Notes under the pieces: generated by a model | The model's input: only the letters and a program-made list of their open reading frames with translations | Told to the model about the DNA's origin: nothing | Databases searched by the model: none | Source: an uncultured Bacilli bacterium | GTDB taxonomy: Bacteria; Bacillota_I; Bacilli_A; RF39; UBA660 | Direction of reading: 5' to 3' | DNA length: 49,733 nt | NCBI GenBank assembly: GCA_934098455.1 | Contig: CAKOOU010000004.1 | Coordinates: 1 to 49,733 of the forward strand | Program-made: the position numbers and the translations under genes | In this document: piece by piece, positions 1 to 7,501 of the stretch | Layout: each line of letters begins with the position of its first letter | Numbering within the stretch: the first letter of the stretch is position 1

Positions 1-110
1 TGATACTAGCCAAAATTTACTCAAATTCTTTTTACTTAGTTTTCAAAGATCATTTCGCACTTCTTCGTTAAGTGCATAAGTACTATATCAAATTAAAAAT
101 TTTGTGTCAA
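1..110 (-). promoter_or_regulatory. rRNA operon promoter and boxA leader (gene lies off the left edge)
   Basis: On the minus strand a near-consensus promoter is visible: TTGACA (105-110), a 17-bp spacer and TATAGT (82-87). Downstream there is a hairpin with GCACTT/AAGTGC arms (57-75), then TGATCTTTGAAAAC (39-52). That last sequence matches the boxA-type antitermination element found just before 16S rRNA in Bacillota. The transcript runs toward coordinate 1, so the rRNA itself would begin beyond the window edge. The promoter and boxA are seen directly; the identity of the downstream gene as 16S rRNA is inferred. Confidence 0.75.
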
Positions 111-186
111 TAGTTTTTTTACAATTTTTTAAATTTGATAATTTTGATGTACTTTTTCGCAAGTACATGTTCAATATTACACCAAA

Positions 187-226
187 AAAAAACGAAAATC
201 AAGTCTTTTTTTTTAATTTTCGCATT
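187..226 (-). terminator. intrinsic terminator after the DUF402 gene
   Basis: Minus-strand hairpin with CGAAAAT/ATTTTCG arms followed by nine T. It overlaps the stop-codon end of the 213-788 gene and separates it from the rRNA promoter. Confidence 0.7.
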
Positions 227-788
227 TTTTTTCAATTTCTTTCAATTGACTCTTTAATTTTCTTAATTTTAAGAACTTTTCATAGTACATGTCTATTATT
301 TCTTTATCAAAAGGACTTTCTCCTTTTCTTTCCATATCAATTAAATTTGATAATTCATATTTTAATATTTTATCAATTTCTTTTGGATAATGCATTAATT
401 TGCTATGATACTTATATTCATTTTTATCTAATATTTTAAATGAGCCATCTGGAAATACTCTTAAATCTAAATCGTAGTCTATATATTTTATTATATTTTC
501 ATCAATTATAAATGGAGATGCTATATTACAATAATAAAATAATCCATATTTTTTTAATTGAGCTAATACGTTAAACCATCTTTTTTTATAAAAGAATATT
601 ATTGCTGTTTCTTTAGTTCTATGAGACTTTCCGTCACTTTCTGTAAGATTTGTTCTATAGTTTCCACAAACTATATAATCATCTGTTATATCAAGTATCA
701 TTGCTCCATCGCAAATTCTATCTATCTTACCATTGTGTTTATAACAATGGATTTCGTAGACGTCTCCTATTTTTATTTCTTTTTTCAT
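213..788 (-). CDS. DUF402 family nucleoside tri-/diphosphate phosphatase
   Basis: A 191-residue protein matching the DUF402 (FomD-like/Ntdp) family, whose Bacillus and Staphylococcus members hydrolyse nucleoside tri- and diphosphates with divalent metal. Visible family features are an N-terminal beta-rich half with a DG-containing strand, a YNIA-like segment replaced here by YYCNIASP (about residue 108), the acidic YIDYDLDLRVFPDGS stretch (about 124-138) and a helical C-terminus ending in a charged coiled-coil tail. The ATG is preceded by GAGGAAA. The gene stands alone, with its own terminator and the rRNA promoter directly downstream. Family membership is clear from the motif order; the substrate is inferred from family knowledge. 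Confidence 0.8.
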   Translation of the reverse strand: MKKEIKIGDVYEIHCYKHNGKIDRICDGAMILDITDDYIVCGNYRTNLTESDGKSHRTKETAIIFFYKKRWFNVLAQLKKYGLFYYCNIASPFIIDENIIKYIDYDLDLRVFPDGSFKILDKNEYKYHSKLMHYPKEIDKILKYELSNLIDMERKGESPFDKEIIDMYYEKFLKLRKLKSQLKEIEKKCEN

Positions 789-831
789 TTAATTTCCTCT
801 TCACTTGAGGTTATTATACACTAATTTTTTA

Positions 832-858
832 AAAAAGACAAAAATTAATTTGTCTAAC
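832..858 (-). terminator. intrinsic terminator after pgk-tpiA
   Basis: Minus-strand stem AGACAAA/TTTGTCT followed by a T run. It overlaps the end of the tpiA-like gene and closes the pgk-tpiA unit. Confidence 0.75.
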
Positions 859-1525
859 TATTTGTTATTTTGTAAATTTTATCTAAGTTATTGATACCTA
901 ATGCATCTCTAGACAAAATTAATCCATCTATTTCCTTTATATTTTTAAGTTGTTCTATATTATTTATATTTACACCACCACCATATATTAAGTCTATGTC
1001 TTTATTATACTTTTCTTTGATATATGATGTGATGTAATTTATATTATTTTTTATTTCTTCAATATTTATTTCATTACTTCCAATATTCTTTACTGGTTCA
1101 TATATTATATGCGCTTTTTCAACATTTACATTATTCAAATATAAATCTATTTGTTCATTTAATTCATTAACGTTATTTTTTTCTCCTATACAATATAGTG
1201 GAATGATGTCATATTTTTTACAATTATTTAATTTATTAATTAATGATTCATTTGTTTCTTTATTGTGTATTCTTCTTTCACTATGTCCTACTAGGCAATA
1301 TTTTACATTTAACGATTTTAAAGATTTTCCGTTAATTTCACCTGTTCTATTACTTTCTTCAAACTCACTTATGTCTTGTGAACCTAGTATATATTTACCT
1401 TTATAAAAAAATGGTAAAAAGCATGTACTTGGTAAAACTATTACATTATATTTTCTTAATTTTTTTTCATATTTTATTATTTCTTCTTTTGTTAAATTTG
1501 CTTTATGATTATAAATTAACTGCAT
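854..1525 (-). CDS. tpiA: triosephosphate isomerase, divergent
   Basis: About 223 residues, slightly short for the roughly 250-residue TIM-barrel family. It would interconvert dihydroxyacetone phosphate and glyceraldehyde 3-phosphate. Catalytic positions are kept: Asn6/Lys8 (YNHKAN), His81 in GHSERR and Glu143 in YEPV. The phosphate-gripping loops differ from the norm: the usual YEPVWAIGTG is YEPVKNIGSN, YGGSV is YGGGV (181-185), and the GGAS loop near the C-terminus is replaced by LSRDAL (204-209). The start is the ATG one base after the pgk stop, with GGAGG inside the end of pgk, so the two are translationally coupled. TPI is the best call and fits the operon partner, but the altered loops leave altered kinetics or specificity possible. 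Confidence 0.8.
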   Translation of the reverse strand: MQLIYNHKANLTKEEIIKYEKKLRKYNVIVLPSTCFLPFFYKGKYILGSQDISEFEESNRTGEINGKSLKSLNVKYCLVGHSERRIHNKETNESLINKLNNCKKYDIIPLYCIGEKNNVNELNEQIDLYLNNVNVEKAHIIYEPVKNIGSNEINIEEIKNNINYITSYIKEKYNKDIDLIYGGGVNINNIEQLKNIKEIDGLILSRDALGINNLDKIYKITNS

Positions 1526-1526
1526 T

Positions 1527-2684
1527 TTAATCCTCCAGTGCAATTAGTTTCTTTTCTATTATATATTCTAGTGTTGCACCACCACCTGTTGATTTATAGT
1601 AAAATGAATCTTCATATCCTAATTTGTTTGTTGCAGAAACTGCATCTCCACCACCAACAAAAACTTTTTTGTTGCTATCCTTTAATATTTCAAATAATTT
1701 TTTTGTTCCATATTCATATTCTTTATTTTCGTACATACCAACTGTTCCATTTATAAATATTGTATTTGAGTTATTAATTATTTCTTTATATGAGTTAAGT
1801 GATTCTTCTCCAATATCATAGATTGTATCTTCATTTGTTAAATCATTTATTTTTCTATATTCTTTCCTATTGTTATTATCGACATAAAAATCGGTTGGGA
1901 ATATTATTTTATTATCGTATTTATTCAATATTTCTTTTATTTTGTTTATAAAGTCTGGATTGCATAAAGATTTACCAACATTTATACCTTTTGCTAACAA
2001 AAATGTATTTGCAATTCCTCCACCTACTATTAATTTATCACAATTTTTTAACATTTCTTCTATAAGTTTTAGTTTATCATCCACTTTTGCTCCACCCATT
2101 ATAACAGTAAATGGTCTTTCTGGATGAGTTGTTAGTTCTTTTAATTTTGTTAATTCTTCATTAATTAATATTCCATAATATGAATCAATATATTTTGATA
2201 TTCCATAATTTGATGCATGTCTTCTATGACTTGTACCAAATGCATCATTTATAAACACATCTCCTAAATTGGCCCAATATTTACTTAAATCTAAATCACA
2301 AGAACTTTCTAATTTATTTGGAAAATCTAAATATCTTGTATTTTCTACTAATAATATTTCTTTTTCTTTTAAATTGTTAGATAATTTTTCTAATTCTTCT
2401 CCATATGGTTCTTTTGAAAAATATACATTAACCTTAACTAATTCTTTTAATCTTAAATATACTGGATATAATGTGTTTTTTTCTTTATCTTCTTCACTTT
2501 TTATTTTTCCTAAGTGACTAAATATTATTATTTTATTATTTTTATTTAATAAGTAATTTATTGTTTCTAAACTTTTTATTATTTTTGTATCATCTATTAT
2601 TTTATTATCTTTTATTGATACATTAAAATCACACCTTAATAATACTTTTTTATTTGCTATATTAAAATCTTTTATATATTTCAT
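1527..2684 (-). CDS. pgk: phosphoglycerate kinase
   Basis: A 385-residue protein of normal family length, catalysing ATP formation from 1,3-bisphosphoglycerate and ADP in glycolysis. Recognisable signatures are the N-terminal VLLRCDFNVSI, the HRRHAS-type segment (about residues 152-157), PFTVIMGGAKVDDKL near the middle, the FPTDF strand and the C-terminal GGGDAVSATNKLG nucleotide loop followed by STGGGATLE. It is first in a two-gene unit with tpiA, and its end contains the tpiA ribosome-binding site. Cytosolic. Nothing looks disrupted. Confidence 0.97.
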   Translation of the reverse strand: MKYIKDFNIANKKVLLRCDFNVSIKDNKIIDDTKIIKSLETINYLLNKNNKIIIFSHLGKIKSEEDKEKNTLYPVYLRLKELVKVNVYFSKEPYGEELEKLSNNLKEKEILLVENTRYLDFPNKLESSCDLDLSKYWANLGDVFINDAFGTSHRRHASNYGISKYIDSYYGILINEELTKLKELTTHPERPFTVIMGGAKVDDKLKLIEEMLKNCDKLIVGGGIANTFLLAKGINVGKSLCNPDFINKIKEILNKYDNKIIFPTDFYVDNNNRKEYRKINDLTNEDTIYDIGEESLNSYKEIINNSNTIFINGTVGMYENKEYEYGTKKLFEILKDSNKKVFVGGGDAVSATNKLGYEDSFYYKSTGGGATLEYIIEKKLIALED

Positions 2685-2721
2685 TTTTTATTATCACCAT
2701 ATTCATTATAAAATAATAAAA

Positions 2722-2751
2722 AAAGAAATACAAGTTAATGTATTCCTAATA
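2722..2751 (-). terminator. intrinsic terminator after the glucosaminidase gene
   Basis: Minus-strand hairpin GGAATACA/TGTATTTC followed by TTTTTTT, starting inside the last codons of the 2746-3669 gene. Confidence 0.75.
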
Positions 2752-3669
2752 ATTTAATATATCATCTATAGATATGTTTTTATCATATGTACTATATTTT
2801 GATTTAGCAGTATTAACTAAGTTAATCCAATGTGGACTTGCTATACGATTTCCGTATTCATTTGTTGTAGGACAATAAACTCTACCTATAGAAGCAGGTG
2901 TTGTTAATCCTTTACCAAAGTAATTTTTTGATAACATTTTAACATAACTTAATATACCTAATTCTATATTATCATGTCTAATTAATCCACTGTTTGACAT
3001 ACCGCCATATACGTTATTTTTACCTAACATATATTTAACAGTATAATATCCACTTTCTGCTGCACCAATTGATAGTGCTATATCAGTATCTACGTTTTGA
3101 TATATATTTGAAAAATATATTATTAATTTTTCTACATAATCACTATTTCCAGAATATGATTCTATTTTTCTTGTTCTTTCTTTTTTATTTGTTTCTACTA
3201 ATTCGTAGAAGTATTCGACTAAGCCATATTCTTTAGTAGGATATGTAATTAATTCTCCATTTTTATTCTTTAGTGAGGCAATATTAGTTTCATTAATATT
3301 TTCTATACCTTCACTTCTTTTTATTATATCTTCTTTTATAAAATCATAATTATAACCAAACATTGTAGAGAAAAATATAAGTTCTTTTTCGTTTTGTGCT
3401 ATGTAGTAATTGATATCTTTTTCTATAATTCTTGGATTATCATATAATTTTATATCTGTTTCCCCTATTGTTATTCTTTTTAATTCTAATAAAGTTTCAT
3501 TTAATTGCGGTTTCAGGGGCACAACATCTTCAGTTTGTTCACCTGATACATTTAAAGTACTTTCATTTTGTGCATTAACTTTAGTAATTGTTAATACAAA
3601 AATTATTAAAAGTATAAAACAACATATAATGTGTTTTAAAGCTTTATTAGAAACAGTTTTTTGTTTCAT
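2746..3669 (-). CDS. secreted glucosaminidase / lytic muramidase-like cell-wall hydrolase
   Basis: A 307-residue protein with a signal peptide: basic N-terminus, hydrophobic core about residues 12-30, likely cleavage after VNA at 33. The C-terminal half is a FlgJ/LytD-type glucosaminidase domain. It has the helix ending in IGAAESGYY, with candidate catalytic Glu205, then KNNVYGGM and a C-terminal RIASPHWINLVNTA segment. The region between (about 40-170) is unassigned. Expected role: cutting glycan strands of peptidoglycan during growth or division. The ATG follows a strong GGAGGAG site, and a terminator follows. Domain class is fairly certain; exact bond specificity is not. Confidence 0.8.
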   Translation of the reverse strand: MKQKTVSNKALKHIICCFILLIIFVLTITKVNAQNESTLNVSGEQTEDVVPLKPQLNETLLELKRITIGETDIKLYDNPRIIEKDINYYIAQNEKELIFFSTMFGYNYDFIKEDIIKRSEGIENINETNIASLKNKNGELITYPTKEYGLVEYFYELVETNKKERTRKIESYSGNSDYVEKLIIYFSNIYQNVDTDIALSIGAAESGYYTVKYMLGKNNVYGGMSNSGLIRHDNIELGILSYVKMLSKNYFGKGLTTPASIGRVYCPTTNEYGNRIASPHWINLVNTAKSKYSTYDKNISIDDILNY

Positions 3670-3756
3670 TTTGTTCTCCTCCCCAGTCGAACAGTCAATA
3701 TATTACCATAATTATTATGGGATGTCAAATTTGTGTCTATACCAAAAAATGGTAAA

Positions 3757-3781
3757 AAAAAAGCAATCTTTTGTCGATTGC
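3757..3781 (-). terminator. strong intrinsic terminator
   Basis: Minus-strand stem GCAATC/GATTGC followed by nine T, immediately after the stop of the LysM-like gene. Confidence 0.85.
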
Positions 3782-5095
3782 CTAAATTTTATAGTTATAA
3801 TCTGTTGGAATTTCTAATTTAATTCCAGTAAATAAACTAGTGTCAGAAGCTAATTCTTTTATAGTATCAAAGTCATTTGATATACCATTTGAAACTAAAT
3901 ATTTATCAATTGCATCTTTGTTGAAATAGTATATTGCTTCCCAATTGTCTTTGCTTGGATATACTTTTTCAGCTATATTCATTAATGATTCACCATCAGA
4001 TAATACATATGAAACAGATTCTATATCTTCAGTTTTCTTTTCAGTTGTTGTTTCAGGAGCTGTTTCTTCAACTTTAGTTTCTTCTTTTACTTCTTCAGTT
4101 TTAACTGGTTCCTCAGCTTTTGGTTCTTCTTCTACTTTAATTGGTTCTTCTTTAGGAGTTTCAGTTTCTTCATCTTCTAAGAATACCATTTCATCTTTCA
4201 TTTCTTTTGGTTCTTCAGTAGTAATTTCAGGTTTTACTTCTTCTTCAGTTTTAGTTTCTTCTACTACATTTTCTTTTTCATCAAATATATTTTCTTCTTT
4301 TACTTTACAAGTTCCATGTGATAATTCTAATTCACATAATAAATCTTTTAAGTCTGTATAAGCTTTTTCAACATCTAACTTAATAGAATTAGGGAAAGCT
4401 TCAATAACTTCATTCTTTCTCTTATTAAATTTATCTATTTCAATTTCTCTGTTATTAATTTTCTTTTGACAGAATTCAATATTTTCTCTTATTGGTAAAT
4501 CTAATTTTTCAATAGCACTATTAAATTCTTTAGTAATTTTCTTTAAATCACTTTCAATTTCTTTTTTATTATAATTAGGAACATTGAAATCAAAATCACT
4601 ATTTTTTGCAGTTAAATACTCTTTTTCTATTAGTAATGGAGTATTGTCACTTATTAATCCATTTAAAATATCATTTAGATCATTTAATCTAACATTATTA
4701 TTTTCTATTTCGTTTTGACATTCAATAACTCTAGATGGATTATTTGTTTCAAAAATTTCTTTCTTTAATTCTTCTAATTTATTTTCAATTTCAGTAATTT
4801 TTTCTTGGAATTCATTTATTCTAGCTTCATTATTACTTATTTCAGTTTCTAATTCGCTAATTCTTCCATTTTCTCCATCCATATTTGTTAAAAGATTTTT
4901 ATATTTATGAATTTTTTCAACATAACTTTCATCTATATCTTCATCTTTTAATATATTCATCATTTCTTCATTTTGTTCTTTTATTTCATTTGCATATTTT
5001 TCAATTTCTTTATCACATTTTTTTATTTGATTAAGAGCAAGTAGATTTTCTAATGCTTCTTTTTCTTTTATTTCTCCAAATAGTAATTCATTCAT
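3782..5095 (-). CDS. cytoplasmic coiled-coil protein with C-terminal LysM-like domain
   Basis: A 437-residue protein in three parts. Residues 1-260 are strongly helical and charged with heptad-like spacing (coiled coil). Residues 265-360 are a low-complexity Glu/Lys/Thr/Pro linker. Residues 362-433 resemble a LysM module (YVLSDGESLMNIAEKVYPS, then NWEAIYYFN and a final hydrophobic LEIPTDY strand). There is no signal peptide or transmembrane helix. That is odd for a LysM protein, which usually binds peptidoglycan outside the cell; some spore-assembly proteins (SafA, SpoVID) instead use LysM from the mother-cell side. The gene sits next to the CotF-like unit, which makes a spore-related role possible but unproven. 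Confidence 0.6.
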   Translation of the reverse strand: MNELLFGEIKEKEALENLLALNQIKKCDKEIEKYANEIKEQNEEMMNILKDEDIDESYVEKIHKYKNLLTNMDGENGRISELETEISNNEARINEFQEKITEIENKLEELKKEIFETNNPSRVIECQNEIENNNVRLNDLNDILNGLISDNTPLLIEKEYLTAKNSDFDFNVPNYNKKEIESDLKKITKEFNSAIEKLDLPIRENIEFCQKKINNREIEIDKFNKRKNEVIEAFPNSIKLDVEKAYTDLKDLLCELELSHGTCKVKEENIFDEKENVVEETKTEEEVKPEITTEEPKEMKDEMVFLEDEETETPKEEPIKVEEEPKAEEPVKTEEVKEETKVEETAPETTTEKKTEDIESVSYVLSDGESLMNIAEKVYPSKDNWEAIYYFNKDAIDKYLVSNGISNDFDTIKELASDTSLFTGIKLEIPTDYNYKI

Positions 5096-5157
5096 ATTTA
5101 TTAATTCCTCTCTATTCTATGTGTATTATATCATATTTTTTTTATAATTCAACAAAT

Positions 5158-5186
5158 TTCTCATTCTTTTTAAAAAATTGTATAAT
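5158..5186 (+). promoter_or_regulatory. probable promoter of the CotF-like unit
   Basis: Plus-strand TATAAT at 5181-5186, 17 bp after a weak -35 (TTCTCA, 5158-5163). The first gene of the unit starts about 40 bp downstream behind GGAGGG. Confidence 0.5.
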
Positions 5187-5224
5187 TTTTTTTTTATTAT
5201 TCATAATAAATTTGGAGGGATTAT

Positions 5225-5422
5225 ATGAAAAGTGTACCAAATATTATTAGTACTAAAGATTTATCTTATATAGAAGATATGTTGAATTGGAATTATGTTT
5301 TAATTAAAAAAATTAATAACTATATTAATGAAGTAAAGGATACTGATGTTAAGAAGTTGTTAGAAAAATGTAGTAAAGATTTAAAGAAAAATTATAATGA
5401 TATTTTAAATACTTTAGAATAA
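5225..5422 (+). CDS. small helical protein in CotF-like unit
   Basis: A 65-residue, all-helical, Lys/Asn/Leu-rich protein with no signal or membrane segment. The pattern DLSYIEDMLNWNYVLIKKINNYI resembles the first helix pair of small ferritin-like/CotF-type proteins encoded beside coat-F genes, but there is too little sequence for a firm family call. Its ATG follows TTTGGAGGG and it lies 10 bp upstream of the 116-residue CotF-like gene. The two form one of the few plus-strand units here. Function unknown; a partner of the CotF-like protein is the simplest guess. Confidence 0.6.
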   Translation: MKSVPNIISTKDLSYIEDMLNWNYVLIKKINNYINEVKDTDVKKLLEKCSKDLKKNYNDILNTLE

Positions 5423-5432
5423 GGAGGACATT

Positions 5433-5783
5433 ATGGGAGAAACTATAAAAAATACAAAAGTACAAGTTAAAAAAGGAAATAATATGAATGATGAAGATAT
5501 TTTAAATGATGTTTTAATTAGTTATAAACATTTAGTTAGTAGTTATGCAACTGCATTAAATGAAGCTAGTAATAAGAATATTTATAAATTATATTATGAT
5601 GTATTTTCATCTAGTAGTAAAATGCAAGCAGACTTATTTGATTTATCTTTTAAAAAAGGTTGGTATCAACTTGAAACTGCTGAAGAAGATAAAATTGAAA
5701 AAGCATATAATAAATTTGATAAATGTTTATGCGATTTAGATTGTGATTGTAAATCAAGTAGTGAAAAATGTGATTGTGAATAA
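5433..5783 (+). CDS. CotF-type spore-coat domain protein with Cys-rich tail
   Basis: A 116-residue protein. Residues about 20-95 fit the coat-F domain (a ferritin-like helical bundle): ILNDVLISYKHLVSSYATAL, then a long helix and the hallmark LFDLSFKKGWYQLETA followed by a helix of KIEKAYNKF type. After the domain comes an unusual acidic, Cys-rich tail with six Cys in the last 20 residues (CLCDLDCDC and CDCE), suggesting metal binding or disulfide/thiol cross-linking. The start is the ATG after AGGAGG; an internal ATG at codon 18 (after AAAGGA) would give just the core domain. Coat-F proteins occur in the spore coat of Bacillota, but relatives also occur in non-spore roles. Confidence 0.75.
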   Translation: MGETIKNTKVQVKKGNNMNDEDILNDVLISYKHLVSSYATALNEASNKNIYKLYYDVFSSSSKMQADLFDLSFKKGWYQLETAEEDKIEKAYNKFDKCLCDLDCDCKSSSEKCDCE

Positions 5784-5786
5784 AAA

Positions 5787-5816
5787 AATCATCTAGATTA
5801 ATTTCTAGGTGATTTT
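5787..5816. terminator. bidirectional terminator between converging genes
   Basis: Inverted repeat with AATCATCTAG/CTAGGTGATT arms, flanked by A and T runs, lying between the plus-strand CotF-like gene and the minus-strand lemA gene. Confidence 0.8.
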
Positions 5817-6369
5817 ATAATTCTATCTTTATGTTTTCTTTTTTAGTTTCATCTATTTGGAATAATTCTGCTTTTTTGAATGCAAATATAGATGCAACTA
5901 TATTAGATGGTACACTTTCTATAACTGTATTATATTTTGCGACTTCATCATTGTATTTATGTCTTGCTATTTCTAATGAATTTTCTATATCTTTTAGTTC
6001 ACTTTGTAAATTTAAATATTGTGTGTTTGCTTTTAATTCAGGATAGTTTTCAACTATTGCTAAATATTTATTTAAACTGTTATTCATTTTACTAGCTTCT
6101 TTAATATTCATATTCTTTTGTTCATTATAATTATTTCTTAATGATACTATATTTTCTAATGTATCATTTTCATAATTTGAATATGATTTTACACATTCTA
6201 CTAAATTTGGTATAAGTTCAAATCTTTTATTTAGATATATTTCTATATTTGCTTTAGATTTTTTTACATTATTTTGTAATTTTATTATAGTATTATATTT
6301 TGCTAATATTATTAATATTACAACTAATATAACTGCTAATATTATATAAATTATGTTTGATAAATCCAT
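5815..6369 (-). CDS. lemA: LemA family membrane protein
   Basis: About 184 residues. One N-terminal transmembrane helix (about residues 4-22, IIYIILAVILVVILIILA) is followed by the typical LemA helical domain: LQNNVKKSKANIEIYLNKRFELIPNLVE, then a middle NLRNNY-type helix, ENYPELKANTQYLNLQSEL and a C-terminal ARHKYNDEVAKYN stretch with SNIVASIFAF. LemA proteins are widespread with a largely extracytoplasmic domain of unknown biochemical role. The chosen ATG (6369) has AGGAG at ideal spacing; an upstream in-frame extension has none. It lies 13 bp after the membrane-anchored XRE gene, so the two are probably co-transcribed. Confidence 0.9.
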   Translation of the reverse strand: MDLSNIIYIILAVILVVILIILAKYNTIIKLQNNVKKSKANIEIYLNKRFELIPNLVECVKSYSNYENDTLENIVSLRNNYNEQKNMNIKEASKMNNSLNKYLAIVENYPELKANTQYLNLQSELKDIENSLEIARHKYNDEVAKYNTVIESVPSNIVASIFAFKKAELFQIDETKKENIKIEL

Positions 6370-6382
6370 GTTAGTCTCCTTT

Positions 6383-7360
6383 CTAATCTTCAATTGTTAT
6401 TTGATTAACATAACCATTTTCATCATAATCTAAAGATATTTCATACTTAGTCCATTCATCAAAATTTGATTTTATATTTTTTATAATTTCTACATCAGTT
6501 GTATTTGTATCTTTGTATATTACATTTAATATATGGTCTTTATTTGTTTTATTATTTGTTATTACATCATCTAATAAATTTTTTACGTTAAACCCATTTT
6601 TTGTACCACTAGATGTTTCGTAAGTAAAATTAAATGTTTTTTTTGATATTTCATCCACGTATCCTTCTTTTGCTTCTATAGTTATTTTGTTAATGTATCC
6701 GTCATCGTCATAATCTTCACTAACTTCATATTCATTCCATTCACTAAGTTCATTTTTGATATTTTTTATTTTTGTAGAATCAGTTAGATTTTCATTGTTG
6801 TAAACTACTGTTATTTTGTGTTCTTTATTAGTTTTGTTGTTAGTAATTATTTTATCTATTAAGTTTGATACATTTGAACCATATTTTGTTCCAACATAGA
6901 ATGTAAAATCACTATTGAATGAATTTTTATCAAAGTCACTTTTCATTTCACCAACTCCCATTTTTTTAAATACTTCAAATATTCCCCAAGAGTTAGTGTT
7001 ATTTTTTTCTTTTTCTTGTTTATCTATAATTATTTTGTTTAATAATATAATAACAATTATTAATGCAACAACTATTAATACTACTAAAAGCCATCTTCTT
7101 GGTTTAGGTTCATCTACAGAAATTTTATTTGTTTCATTTTTTATTTCTGTTCCTTTTAATTCAGTTTCTTCATCTACTAATGTGTTCATATCTACATTAA
7201 ATAAATTACATATTTCTTTTAGTTTGTCAGTATCTGGTTTTGATTGTCCTAATTCCCATTTAGAAATTGTTTGTCTTGTGACATTTAGTTTTTCACCTAA
7301 TTCTTCTTGTGATAGTCCTTCTTTTTTTCTTAACTTTGTTAGTTTTGTTCCAAAATTCAT
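6383..7360 (-). CDS. membrane-anchored XRE/HTH regulator with duplicated extracytoplasmic domain
   Basis: 325 residues. Residues 5-60 are a clear XRE helix-turn-helix (LSQEELGEKLNVTRQTISKW). A linker follows, then one transmembrane helix at about 89-110 (WLLVVLIVVALIIVIILL). The rest is two tandem copies of a roughly 85-residue domain. Copy 1 contains NLIDKIITNNKTNKEH and YDDDGYINKITIE; copy 2 contains NLLDDVITNNKTNKDH and YDENGYVNQITIE. The layout would place the repeats outside the cell and the DNA-binding domain inside, like a one-component membrane sensor. It is upstream of and probably co-transcribed with lemA. A perfect inverted repeat lies upstream. The repeat's ligand is unknown. Confidence 0.8.
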   Translation of the reverse strand: MNFGTKLTKLRKKEGLSQEELGEKLNVTRQTISKWELGQSKPDTDKLKEICNLFNVDMNTLVDEETELKGTEIKNETNKISVDEPKPRRWLLVVLIVVALIIVIILLNKIIIDKQEKEKNNTNSWGIFEVFKKMGVGEMKSDFDKNSFNSDFTFYVGTKYGSNVSNLIDKIITNNKTNKEHKITVVYNNENLTDSTKIKNIKNELSEWNEYEVSEDYDDDGYINKITIEAKEGYVDEISKKTFNFTYETSSGTKNGFNVKNLLDDVITNNKTNKDHILNVIYKDTNTTDVEIIKNIKSNFDEWTKYEISLDYDENGYVNQITIED

Positions 7361-7397
7361 TAAAACTTTTCCTCCTTTTTCAATAAAAGTATATCAT

Positions 7398-7420
7398 TTG
7401 GTAGTGTTATAATCTACCAA
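7398..7420. promoter_or_regulatory. inverted repeat, candidate operator of the XRE-lemA unit
   Basis: Perfect 7-bp arms TTGGTAG and CTACCAA separated by 9 bp, about 38 bp upstream of the XRE gene start and near TTGACA-like elements. Position and symmetry suit autoregulation by the downstream HTH protein; this is inferred. Confidence 0.5.
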
Positions 7421-7468
7421 TTTAAGATGGAAATTTGTCAATTTTACATTGCATTTTGTCAACTAAGA

Positions 7469-7501
7469 AAAGAATCATCTGTTTTCTTTAGATGATTCTT
7501 T
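7469..7501 (-). terminator. intrinsic terminator overlapping the ABC transporter stop codon
   Basis: Stem AAGAATCATCT/AGATGATTCTT, with the stop codon in the 3' arm, followed on the minus strand by TTTTCTT. Confidence 0.75.

Noticed and set aside
3945..4361. Plus-strand frame rich in Ser, Val and Thr that resembles a secreted adhesin
   Set aside because: It is the mirror image of the Glu/Lys/Thr-rich linker of the LysM-like gene; low complexity keeps stops out of that frame. No ribosome-binding site.
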